Below, piece by piece: positions 34,549 to 46,700 of a DNA stretch of 64,000 nt. The DNA lies in assembly GCA_029215795.1 (NCBI GenBank), contig JARDYH010000002.1:278760310-278824309 (forward strand), in the 5' to 3' direction. The notes under the pieces are model-generated. The model worked only from the letters and a program-made list of their open reading frames with translations, had not been told where the DNA came from and did not search any database. Numbering within the stretch: position 1 is the first letter of the stretch; every line of letters starts with the position of its first letter. A program made the position numbers and the translations under genes. The stretch comes from Anniella stebbinsi (taxonomy: Eukaryota > Chordata > Lepidosauria > Squamata > Anniellidae).

Positions 34549-35269
34549 TGTCAATTTTCAAAATGCTGCATGAGTTCACTTCAGTAATTGTTGTAATGAG
34601 GAGCAAAGTGAGAAAACAATGAATCCGAAGCCTAGTAGAGCACTGGAATGTCACAAAATCTGTCCTAGAAGTGTAGTGCGAATGCGGAAGACCATTGTAT
34701 TTTGAGGAGATAGTGACGTAATATAATCTTCTTTTATGCCTGCTTCTCCTCTCAGGCCTGAATCTTCAAGCCTTGAAAAGGGTTAAAAGCTCTTAAAAGT
34801 GTAGCTAGATCTCCTGATCCTCAAGGCCACATGTCTTGGGATGGTACAGCATGGGAAAGCAGGGAGGGTCTCTCTCTGTATTAGCTTGGCTACTGTCCAA
34901 TCGCTTCTGGTAAGATTGGAGTTCAGGATTATCACACCCCAGGTGTGATCAATTAAGGGTGGTGTGCAGGATGGCACATAGTCCCGGGGGATAAACTGTA
35001 TAAAAATCCAACCAGAAGCTCACTTGCTTTAAGCTTCAGTGTAGACCGGTCCGGAAGGTGGTGCGCAACTGACTGGCCATTTGGAGTTGCTCCCCTGTCG
35101 TTCCATGGGGCTCCCGACAGATTGCTTTTGGAGACATAAGATCTTGCCTAAGCTTTGCCTATTATCTTTGTGAAATGTTAGAGTTATTGTAACCTGTAGC
35201 CCGCTAGATAAATAAAGCATTTAGACCTCTTTCAAACACTTGTGTTGTTATTGCATTTGATCTCTGACA
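34549..35269 (+). mobile_element. Probable solo LTR, boundaries tentative
   Basis: A promoter-like TATAAAAA at 34999-35006 is followed 205 bases later by AATAAA at 35211-35216 and a GT-rich stretch. That is the U3-R-U5 layout of an LTR. TGTCA at 34549 and TGACA at 35265-35269 could be the inverted ends, with near-matching flanks TCTTG and TCCTG. Other start points are possible. Confidence 0.45.
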
Positions 35270-37635
35270 TCCTGCAGTAAATTAGCAATACAAGATCACC
35301 TTAAAGACTGGTGGCATAAAGCTCTCCACATAGACTGTAGACAAAACAAACCTTTATATGCGCTCAAGGTTCACACACAATCCATACATGCCACAATTCT
35401 CCACACCAAATGGTGTTCCCATTTCTTACAGCTGGAAACAAGCAGATTCATTACTGGTTGTAGAAATGAGCCAACGGGAAACTTTCCTATGTCAAGCGAC
35501 TCTAGCTGTACTAGAGGGAAAGGGAGTGTGGCCCTTTGGAGAGGGCTGGATTAGGATTCTAGGATGGATTTGGCCCTTGGTCAGAGGTTCCCTACCCCCT
35601 GGTGTAAGTACTGCTCAAGTCAAAGTTTTAATTTCTACTAAGGGAGAATTGACACCTCAATGTATGTTTGAAGAATCTAGCTCCACTCAAAAATCTCTGT
35701 GTCCCATCATTCTTCAGAGAAGCATGAGTTACAAATTCAAAAGGAAGGGTAGTCCTTTAGTCCCACTACATTAGCTTTTTTAAGAGCCTATTAGGAATGC
35801 TGCATTTCTGATTAATATGGGTTTCTGTCTGCTGACAACAGATATTACAACAGATATATTGAATACTGAATCAATGTATGAAACCATTCTTTAGTAGGGA
35901 GTACTGTTACTGTTTACTTTGCCACTTGAATGGCATACTTCCTGTCATTTATATCTTGCTCTCACCCAGGGGCTCATAGCAGTTTTTCTAAATATTAATA
36001 GTTCTGTCCTCACGGTGCTTATATTCTTAAGGAAATCAAATGGCTTGGGGATCTTCCCTCGCCCCCATGGAAAGCTCCATGATGTGACCTTGGAAAAGGG
36101 TCAGCAAGAGAGAAAAGAGGGAGGGGCAGTGGATGGGGGAGAGAGACGTGGATCTAGTGAATCCACAAGCCTCTCAGTCGCGTACCACACTGTTCAAGCT
36201 CCATCATTCCACCTGTCCCACTTGACTTTTGCTGGTAAGGTTTTGGATGGTGGAGGCTACAATTTTGAAGCCCTCCATCAAAGAAAGGCAATTCTTTACT
36301 ATTGCACTCAAAATCTATTAAAAACAAAATATGAACATCGCTACAACACCATAACCAACACATCCGTAAAGTTATCCAAAACTTTGCTTTTTGCAGGCTT
36401 GCTTGTTAAAGAGGTGCTACAGAGTGGGCTGGTTGAGGAGTGGAGCTCAGTTATAGGTGTGCTGGTGATGAGGTCTTTGAAGTACTGCTCAGGAGGTAGA
36501 CAGATCTTCACTCTCAGGCCGTGGAATGTCTGTCCTCTAGCAGCAGTATTTACATTCAGATTGACACAAGATACCTGGAAGGTAGTTAGCCAAGAACAAT
36601 TTTGCATGTCTAATTTGGTAGCAGCTCTACAAACTGTCAAGACACAGAGCTTCCAAAAGGGTGAGATGTGAACCCAAGGTGATTTCTGAAAGTGAGAAAT
36701 GATGATTGCCATCCAAATTACCTCAGACTGGAGAAGTGGGATAGTGGTGCTTAGGAACTGAGGGGAGGCACAGGAGATCAAGCACATTTAGGAGGGAGGA
36801 GAATTTCACGAGGTTTGAGGAACACACCATTGCACAGAGAATTTGATTTGCCTAGTCATCTGCCAACTATTTTAAAAAGACAAACACAGGACATTGCTGG
36901 CATAGCCAATTCTAATTTAGTATTTTAAAAAGCATTTTCTTATACAGGTTCCCTGATAAGTTATATCCCTAGCTTTTAGCTGTGGGATGACAGAGTGCAA
37001 ACAAGAGTGTACTTCAAACAAAAAGGCTGCAAAAAAAGTCATAAGAGGCATCCCGATGCTCTGAATTTTGGGTTCGCTCTTTCTCTTCACGAAAAAAGTT
37101 TGTCAGAAGTTAGAAATTGGACTACTTTATACATTTTCTACTTTCATTACATATTGTCACTACATGTTCTCTCACATGGACTACATCTTCACAATTCGTC
37201 CTATATTAAAACATTTTCCTTGTCTGCAAATATTATGAGGGCCTCAAGTGACTGAAATGCAGAAATGCTTTTCTGTGGACAGACAGACAGTACAAAGCAG
37301 CATATATTAATCCAGTCAAATAAGCTATAGGTATCATAAAGATTGGAACAGGAGTGCTTGGCAGCAATTTTGTTGAATATTTGCATGAAGTATTGAGACA
37401 TGGAAAATAAATCAAACCAACTGAACATCTCTGCTGGCTCTGACAGTGCAAATACAATCAGTAGTTTAGAATTCAAATTTGTTTACAGCCTTTGCTAAAA
37501 CTAGTCCTTTTTATAAACATGAATGGAAGTACAATGTTTTAGCTAGAATAAGAGCTGTAGTCCTTTAGAAGCGCCATTATTTTCACTTAAAACACCTGGG
37601 TATAATAAGACATGCCTACAGGTTTGACTGTGTAT
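35270..37635. other. FFAR4-CEP55 intergenic with unexplained open frames
   Basis: A plus-strand frame of 250 codons (35919-36671), one of 138 codons (35358-35774) and an overlapping minus-strand frame of 148 codons (36341-36787) lie here. None shows a family motif I recognise, and codon usage by eye is not convincing. They may be relics of a retrocopy or chance. CEP55 3' untranslated sequence should begin at the right-hand edge. Confidence 0.3.
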
Positions 37636-37839
37636 TTAATCTGCACAGAAATCAATATGGGCTAGTAACTCCCTATGCTGGCTTGTAGGATATTGTGCTT
37701 TACATTTGGGGCACTCCAGGAAACTTTCATCAAGAAGATTTGAACGTTTCGGCGAAGAATGTTCTATTATCAGTTTGTCTTCAAAGGCAGATTGGAAGTT
37801 GTGCAAGACTTCTATACATCCTCCACGTTCTGGAAGTTT
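37636..37839 (-). CDS. CEP55: CEP55 terminal coding exon (zinc finger)
   Basis: It starts after a run of 14 C followed by AG and encodes 67 residues then TAA. The SSPKRS segment matches the PLK1/CDK-phosphorylated stretch of human CEP55 in position. The CxxC...HxxxC finger lies at the end. Confidence 0.9.
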   Translation of the reverse strand, partial: KLPERGGCIEVLHNFQSAFEDKLIIEHSSPKRSNLLDESFLECPKCKAQYPTSQHRELLAHIDFCAD

Positions 37840-40667
37840 CTGGGGGGGGGGGGGGAAATCCAACTTGAATTGGTGAAGTTAAATGTTCAAATTATAACAA
37901 CATGTATATTATAATGCAAAATTGCAGTATTTCTATATAGAATAAAATAGCTAGATATGCAAGAGTGAAAATACCAAAGGCTATAATTGCCTGCCCTTGC
38001 TTTTTCATCAGGGAAGGCGACGCATAGATTTCCAGGAAGGCAGGCCATATGTCTGTATAATATGAGCATCTTTATGGCGCTCATATTGGGATGTTAGGAA
38101 AGAGTTAGGAATGCAAGTCCACAGTCCACTCTTAAACAGACTACAAGTTGCCAGAATAGTATAAATTACTTTGCACCTCTTAATTCTTTTTCAACTTAGA
38201 AGATACTTTTTCAATTAAGTAGCCCATGGTTACATATACATAAAGACAAAGCAATCCATACACACAAAATATAGAAGGAAACATATCTTAGTAGCACAAG
38301 CCTTGCTAGCATTTCAAATTCAACAAAAATGAAGCTTAGGTGGAACCCTAGTAACAGGTTTATAGTTCAGTTATTTAATAAACCACAGGAATCTGCTGTA
38401 CAACATATAAGTCAACCCTTACTATAAGCCTTTCAGAATGAAAAAAAAGAATCATTTTCCATTTTATTGGACCTTGCAAACTGTTCTCAAAACCAAATCG
38501 AGTCAATTTGGTAAATACACCTGCTTTTCTTGATGCTAAATGGAATTAACAGGAGAGCCTGTGAGAAGGGCTGGGTACATAGCAACACCAAAATAGCTCA
38601 GCTGATAGCTTTGGCAATAATTGCATAGATGTACTTTTACAGTGCTTGTATCTTCAAAGCGTGTGGACTCTCATTGTGGCAACAATGAGAGCAGCATGGA
38701 AGATTTTGTAGTTGAATATATGCGGGACAACTGGTGTTTGTAGTAGTAGTATGTACACAAGGACATCTAAGTTCTATCTACTGGTGACTTGTCAAGAGCA
38801 GTTTGCCTGAATGTTCAGATATATCAAACATGTTTTCAAACTTCTCCACAAGATACTGTTTTAAAATGGAAAGTAAAGGTTCTCAGGAGAGTGCATTTTG
38901 TAGCAGATAACCAAATGCTCTGTGTGTGTGTGTGTGTGTGTGTCTGTATACACGCATGCACATGTTGGGTGAGGGAGCAGAGAATGTTCACAGACATAAA
39001 CTTGAGACAACCAGAATATACAATTCCAGCTCAAGGACAAGAGCAGATATAACATTTGCACTCCAATAGGACACATTATTGGTGAAAAAAGAGAAGTAAT
39101 ACATTGAGAAACATAGTACTACTCACTGAGGATTCAAGACGAGTTATTTGGTCCCTTGCCTTTCGCAGCTCCTTAAGAACTTTATCCAACTGATGCTGTA
39201 AATTCTGTCGATCAAGCTTTTCATTCTCAAAGTCTGATGTGCATGCCTGGATCTGGCAAGAAACATTGGGTGAAAAATGAGAGGGACTCCTTCACATTGC
39301 AAATTAAAGGCTATAATTAAAGGCTATTTTAAAGTGTTTGTGCAATGCCTTTTTAAAATGTCTGGCTCTATACACAACTCTGCCAATATTTACATATACT
39401 TAGCCCTTTTTGTCTCTAATTTTAAAATGTGGTGATAAAAGAAATAAAATGATAAAAGAAATAGAGAAACACTATATTGCAATGCAATGTTTCAAATTTC
39501 TACTCTGTCCAGAATTTAAATAATCAGCAGTTGCTACCAAGACAAATTGCTGCCATCAGAAATGTGCACTACCTATCTCAATATTAGAAAAACAACTAAT
39601 TTGCCTCTGCTGCATAAGAACTTTTTTTTTAAGTATAGAAATGAAAAGCATGCCTATGGATTTTAGTTCAGACTGAAAAGTGATAGGAATGGTAATGTGC
39701 CACCAAAATAGCACAGTGTAGTTTGGTACCTGCTGTTCCAAAGCTGCTATCCTTGTGTGTTCTTCATGCTGTTTTAGCAAGGATCTTTGAAGCCGTTCAA
39801 CCTGTAAGCATGTGCAGAAAATTATATTAAAACAATTGCATAAGAAGCTTCCAAATAACCAATATGCATAGATCCATAACAAGTATTCAAAATGGTTTCT
39901 GTGGAAACTGTCTCTCCGCAAGTACCACCCTGCTCCCAAGGCCTACACCAGATGCGTAGAGGGGGGAAATGGTCTTGACAGAGGGTGTGGGGTCTGGGGT
40001 GTCACACCCACACAGGGGGACTGAAGCCTCTTAGCTAGGCTCCACTCAGTCCTCCTAGGCTGTATTTTCCCAGTCAGGATTTTCTTCAGATCAAAAACTC
40101 AATATCACACATGCTCATCGGCCATTTTTTTTAAAAAAAAGTTCTCAGAAATTTGTTTCTTTCAATAGAGATCTCAGGATCTTGTCTAGAAACATGCGCC
40201 TCACAGCTCAGCGGGAATGAAACTGGAAGTCAATTGCTCCGCCACTAGGGGAAGTGCGCTTCAAGCCTAATTTGTATATTATCTATCGGAGCGAACAGGA
40301 GGAGCAGCACATCCAAGAGTTCTGCTGCTGCTGCAGGAAAAGAATGGCAATTCCCCCTCTTTCTCCCCTCTCCCCCAGTCCCCATGCCTAATCCAGACAT
40401 GAAGATCCAGACATGAATGCAGCCTTCCATGGTGAGCCTAGATAAGATGGGCACAATGCAGTGGACATTTTGCCTGTCATTAGTCTGACATTCTAGGACA
40501 GAGGTTTAATATAGATGTGCAGTCATATCCTATCTTGGACATTAAAGCACCAAAAGTCCCAACACAACTATATGTGGATCACTAACCAACATTAAATACT
40601 TCTATGGGTGTATTTAAGTTACATTATAATGAAATATTGCTAACTTGATTACGATTCTACTGGGCCC

Positions 40668-40708
<41 letters not shown>

Positions 40709-43700
40709 CTTTTATTGTAATTGCTCTTATTGCTTGTTTTATTGCTGAGTGATTTTGTGGATCGTGACTTTTATTGTTTGGGTCCTTTTATGCTGCTGGT
40801 TTAACTATAATGTCCTCTCTTACTGCTTGTTAATAATGGCAATGTTATTGTGCTCTTAGTTTTACAATTTAAAAATGTTCTATTTGCATCTGCTGCTTTC
40901 AGGCAGGCAGTTTATAAATATGACAAAGAATCTCAGCAACGATCCTATGCTCACCTGAGACGAGAGAGCTTGTGTTCGCTTACTTTCGTCATCCAACTTT
41001 CCTCGGGTGGTTTCATTTTCATGTGTGAGCCTCTGTAATAGCTGCCCTTTGATCTGGTTTTCGTCCTGAAGAGTCTGAACATCAACCTGCTTGTGCAGCT
41101 TCAACAGGCCATTTAAATTCATCACCTCTTGCTTGGCTTCATCGTACTTTCTTTTGAAGTCATTAAGGTCAGAGTGCAACTGGGTTATAGTATGTCTTTC
41201 TGTATCAAGAGCTTTTCTGGCAGCTGCCAACAGCTCTTCGTAATATCTTTGCTTGTCTTCTTTCAGGAACCCCACACAAGACAAAGAGACATGAAATAGA
41301 AAAATGGGGTGGCAGGACAGGGGAGAGAATATTTCAACACAGATGCTCTGCAAATTTGTGTACTGTAGCTCAGAAGTAGTAAGGCAGTTATGCCAGAAGT
41401 TGCTAACACTACGATTTCACATGCTTGTGTAACTTCAGAACAACTCCAGAAAATATGGCCACAGGAGCTCCTCAAGGGTCACTTCATGGCTTAGCATCCA
41501 TACAACAGTACACTTCCCCTTCCAGTGACTACTCATCTCAGTAATTTCAAACAAAAATCAACGATTTTTTTTAAAAAAACTTTAAACTGGATTTCAATTT
41601 AAAACAAATACTAGGTTTCTCTTAAAATAATAACCTGGTTAATATTATACAATCTGAATAAGTTAACCCTAAGGAACTGCAGTTTGCTTTACAGGTAACC
41701 AGCAAAGTTAAGCAGTGTTGTATTCTGTAACATTTTAAAATTAGTAGACATCCTGTTACCTAAATAATTATAGAACGTATCCCTTCCTGTAGAGTGTACA
41801 TAATACTCTAGTTCAAAATTAGCAAGGTGTAAATCATTGATATGTAATCAATCCTTATTACAACACCCCTTATAGCTTCCTATATGACACATTACCCATA
41901 TTCTACAACAACACTCCAAGGGTGCCATCCTACTGCTACTCAAGTACAAAGCAAGACTCCTTTGACATTAGTGGAGCTGAATTGCAGTACAAGTCACCAA
42001 AACCAATCCACGTCGGCAGTTTTTGACATACAAGGTGCTTCTTTTACCAGACATGTACCCCTGAGTAGAAAATGAGAGATGATCTCATTTCCCATGTGAG
42101 AGGTGCTATTTTGTATGCTGGTTTTGAGCTGGTCAGTGACCTTTCCTCAGTAATATCATAGAGTTTTAGAGATCTCTGACAGATAGCTGTCCAATCTCTG
42201 CTTAAACACTTCTAGTGAAGCAGAGTCCACCACCTCCTGAGGCAGCCTATTCCACTGTCAAACAGCCCTTACTATTAGGAAATTTCTCCGAATGTTTAGC
42301 TGAAATCTGCTTCCTTGTAAATTCCAACTATTAGTTTGAGTCCTGCCCTCTGGAACAAAAGAGAACAAAGTCTGCTCCATCTTCTGCATGGCAGCCTTTC
42401 AGATATTTAATGACAGCTATCATGTATCTTCTCTTCTCCTAGCTAAAACATAGCCAGCTCTTTCAACTGCTCCTTATATGTTTCCAGATCCTTTACCATC
42501 CTGGCCACCCACCTCTGGATATGCTCCAGCTTATTAATGACCTCCTTAAAATATCACACTCAACCCTGGACACAGAACTCTAGATGTGACCTGACCAGTG
42601 CAGAATAAAGTGGAACTATTACTTCTCCCTGGAAGCAACATTGCTAGGCAAGGCCACAGGGCCTGTTTGTATGATCACCACAGCCTACTACGGCTTATTT
42701 TAAACCACAGTGGATTGTGGTGCGTCCTGATGGCCATTTTGAATATTCAAGCCATGGTGGGCGGTTGCCGAGGCTTATAGGGACGTCCAAACCCAGTGAG
42801 CGTGGGTTGTTTTGTGGTAACAAGCCACCTACAAGCCTAAAACAGCTAATGGATTCTAGGTGGTTTGCTAACCATGCCAACAACCTACCCTTACTGGGTT
42901 CAGACATCACGATAAACCACAGCGACCAGGGACTGGGGCTTGAATATTCCAAAGGGCAGCTGGGACTTGGGGGAACCTACTCTGGATTAAATAAGCCATG
43001 GTGGCTGCAGTGACTGCCATTGTCTGCTCCTCCTGTTGGGAAATACCAGATTTCTTCAGAGGCCACAATATCATTGCAGGGGCCTATGGGGGCAATTTCC
43101 TGATGGAAGAGGCAACCAGCATCCCAGAAAGAAGCAGCACTTTTGAGCTCAATTAGCTTTACTCCCCTGGGCTCAGGGAACAGGCTAGCTAGTCAAAAAG
43201 CAGTACACAAGTATTCTTGGCTGCCCTTCCAGTGTTAAACTGGGAAATCACAACAAAGCCTATTGCATTATTGCATATGCCTTTGGGAGAAATCTTTAAA
43301 TTCTTTCTGGGAGGGAAGCAGGCACTGTCAAGATTCGGCAATTTGGAGGCTCCAGGCTGTTAGCCAAGGTGCTGAGGCTTGATAGCAATGATGACATCAC
43401 AAAGCTGGCAGGAGGGGGCTCTAGCTTACTAACAACTTGACTGGGTCAAAGGCCATCCCTATTTCATATGAAATTGAAAACATGGCTTCTTCTGCTGTTA
43501 CCCAAGGACAAAACTCCCCTCATTACAGGTGGTTTTATGAACTCTCAACTCTTTGAAGTCTGGATTCACAAGACCACAGAGCAACAGATAATGGGACAGA
43601 ATTCCTCACAGTGCTTTAGCTCATATCACCTGCAGGATTATAGCAAGAATCAGCTTATAAATACATTGTACAGTAAGACGTTAATATAGTAGTTGCCCAG

Positions 43701-46700
43701 GTGCAAACCAGATATTTAATGGGCTTACGTAATCGACACAGGCAAACAAGTTGCAAATAAAAGGTCCCAATGAAGTTGTTATCAAGAAGCCTCTCCAGAA
43801 TTTTCTGCACTACTGAAGTAGTTAGATCTTAGAGATTCACACAGCTCCATAAAAGTATTTTTAAAATGTTTGTTTAAAAATCCACACCTAAAAAACAATT
43901 TTTACGTGTCCGCTAACTCAACACAGTGGGTGCCTTGAGCAACTGACTAGAATGAATGACAAGCCAAATTAACTCGAATTTATTTCCTCCACACGCACAC
44001 CTCTATGATTGGCAGCATGGTAGCTAAACAATTATTAGTACAGTTTTCCCACCACCATGGGTCTAAGTATCAGACAAAGAATAAGATTTCACTGTTTCAT
44101 ATTTTTAAGTGTCCACTGACTTAAAATAGAAACCGATCTGGGCAATCTTCTCAATTTAAACTAATTTTTGTGAATTCTGTTCAGTTTGAATAATAGTCAG
44201 CCAATACCTTCTGCCCTGGTTTCTTTTGCTTGCTGTTGATTAATAGTTCCCAGCTGCTGCTCCATTTTAAAGATCCTTGCCAAAAGGCTCTGAACGTAAG
44301 CTTCCCGTTGCTGGTCATACATCAGCCACTGCTGGTTTTTCTCCAAAGCCTTTAAAGTGAAGAGAATTAGAAAAGTAGTAAAACAGACTTCTAGGGGGAA
44401 AAAATGTACCCTGTATAGTCACCATGGCTATACATTGCCTCCTGTATCGGAAGAAACATGCCTTCGAACACGTTACCAGAGGACATGAGTGGGAGGGTGC
44501 AGTTGTGCTCAGGTCTTGCTTGTGGGCTTCCCATGGGCATAGGGTTGTCTACTCTGAGAACAGAATGCCGAGCTAGATAGGCCTTTAGTCTGACCCAGCA
44601 AGGGTCCTCTTATAGTCATATTCTAAACTCTTTTCCAAACAAAAGGGCTTGTGAGCTTCAAGATCTAGCAATGTTGTTTCAGCTGATCGGCTTAATATTT
44701 GCCTCTGTTTGGCATAGTGAGAGCTGGTTACCATGATCATCATCCACTATTAACCGGTTCTACAACAGTTTGAAATGAATGTGTGTACCAATGCGCGGTT
44801 AATAGACAAAGGGGAGTTTGAGACCTGCTTTTAAGTTGTGAGGCACCTTTAGTGAAGGGAAAGTTTCATTCAAGTAAATGAAGAGACTTCCAAGGAAGTG
44901 TGTTTAAAATTGGGATGTTTGGCTCATGTCGATTCTCTAACCTGAGCCCTCTGTCACCCTGTCCAGATGACACACTAAGCCACAGTGGTTAAGCATTTTG
45001 AGCTAAACATTATGGCTTAGCAGGTCATATGAACCATTCCTAACCAGTTTAAACTCATTCACTATTTGCTGCAAAAGGGTTAGCAGCCTAACCATGGCTT
45101 AGTGTGTTGTCTGAACAGGCCCAGCAGCTACATATCCTAAGCTAGGGAAGGCTGCTATACTCTCTCCTAGTCCAGTTAACAGCTCAACCCTTGAAGAACA
45201 CATAATTCAAGTTTTTCTTCTGCATGAAGAGAAGAGAACTTAAGCAATGCCAACTTCTATTACAAGCCTGGTCCTAAATAGTTGTGCTCAAATCAGACTG
45301 ACCCAGTTCCAAAAGAGGGTTTGTTTTCCCATCACCCTAAAAGACTGAAGGGTGGGACCCAGGAAATTTGAGAATTCCTGGAACTTGGCCTACCCTAAGA
45401 TGCCTGCTCTTATTTGTTTCTTTGTTCTTGGAATAACATGTGTTTCAGAGAAATGGCAGATAGCTATCTGTTCTGTCTCCAAAGCATGAAACTTGGAAAG
45501 GTCTTGAAAATTGAATTTTTGAAACCATATAAATGTTTAGGGACCTTGTTCAGGCAGGATACCATGCCAGTGTAGACACCATTTTCTAAAGAAACAATTT
45601 TTGTACTTTTATGCTTCTTTCAAATGTTGAAGTATTTTCCTTGTTTACATGTAAACTCTGATTACTTAAAATATGTTCAATTTTACTTGAATTTCATATT
45701 GTGCCTTGGCATTTCCATCACTGCTTTCTCATGTCTGTTTTGTTCCATGCAAACCAGATTGATACCAAGATAGTACAGAGGTTCTTTATGCAAGAGGGTT
45801 TGGGGTGTTCTACCAGTCCGATTAGTCAGATAGTGGCAGCAAATTTGATTCTGTATGTTTTGATACTGAACTCTTGGATTACTAAAGTGGATGGGGTGTA
45901 GGATAGTCAGAACTCAAATAACTGCATGTTCACACGTCCAGTTCGACCAAGAGGTATTTTCCTACCGCAGGGGTTGGCGGAATTCAGACTTGTGGGAATC
46001 AATGTTGTTTTTTACTAGAACTCTGAGATCCATTAGCTGGAGTCTGGTGCAAAAGATATATACTTGCAATTAAAGAATTCTGAGGCAAGGAGTATGTTTT
46101 GAGTATCAGAACTGAAAGAGCTCATAGTCCTTCCACACAAAACCACACCTTATTATCTCAAGCTTTCTTTATTTCACCAATATAAACTAGAGGGGTGTGT
46201 GCCATTTTGTTTCCAATTTACTGCAAATCACCCAGGAATATACTAGAAGATCTAGATGAACTTTCTACTCACTCCTCCCCTCCTGATCACAGAAAAAACA
46301 CCCTCCATGTGTACAGAGGCGTGGTCACCGTGAATTTGCTCAAAGCTGTCCAAGTTGTCAGAAAGTGTAAATACAAATATCTGAAGTTAAGGAACTTCTA
46401 ACAGCAAGAGATATTTTATTTAAGATCAAGAAACCCTTGTAAAGATAGGGCAATAATATGCATACCAACTGTAGATGTAATTGGCTGCGATCTTTGGCAA
46501 ACAATGCACATTTTTAAATGTCCCAACAAACATAGAGAAGCTATTTAAGGGATTTTCAACAAAGCTCTTAAGCCAATTTTAATTGTTATCGTTTTTGCGG
46601 ATTTACATTTGATGAAAATGTGACCAAAGGAACTGCAGTTGCATATTATGGATTCTCAACACTCTTTTTTCAGCAAATCCTATACATGTCTACTTAGAAG

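Noticed and set aside
39556..39939. A single-exon reading of the 127-codon minus-strand frame
   Set aside because: Only the 72 bases at 39730-39801 are CEP55 coding. The rest is intron read through the splice sites.
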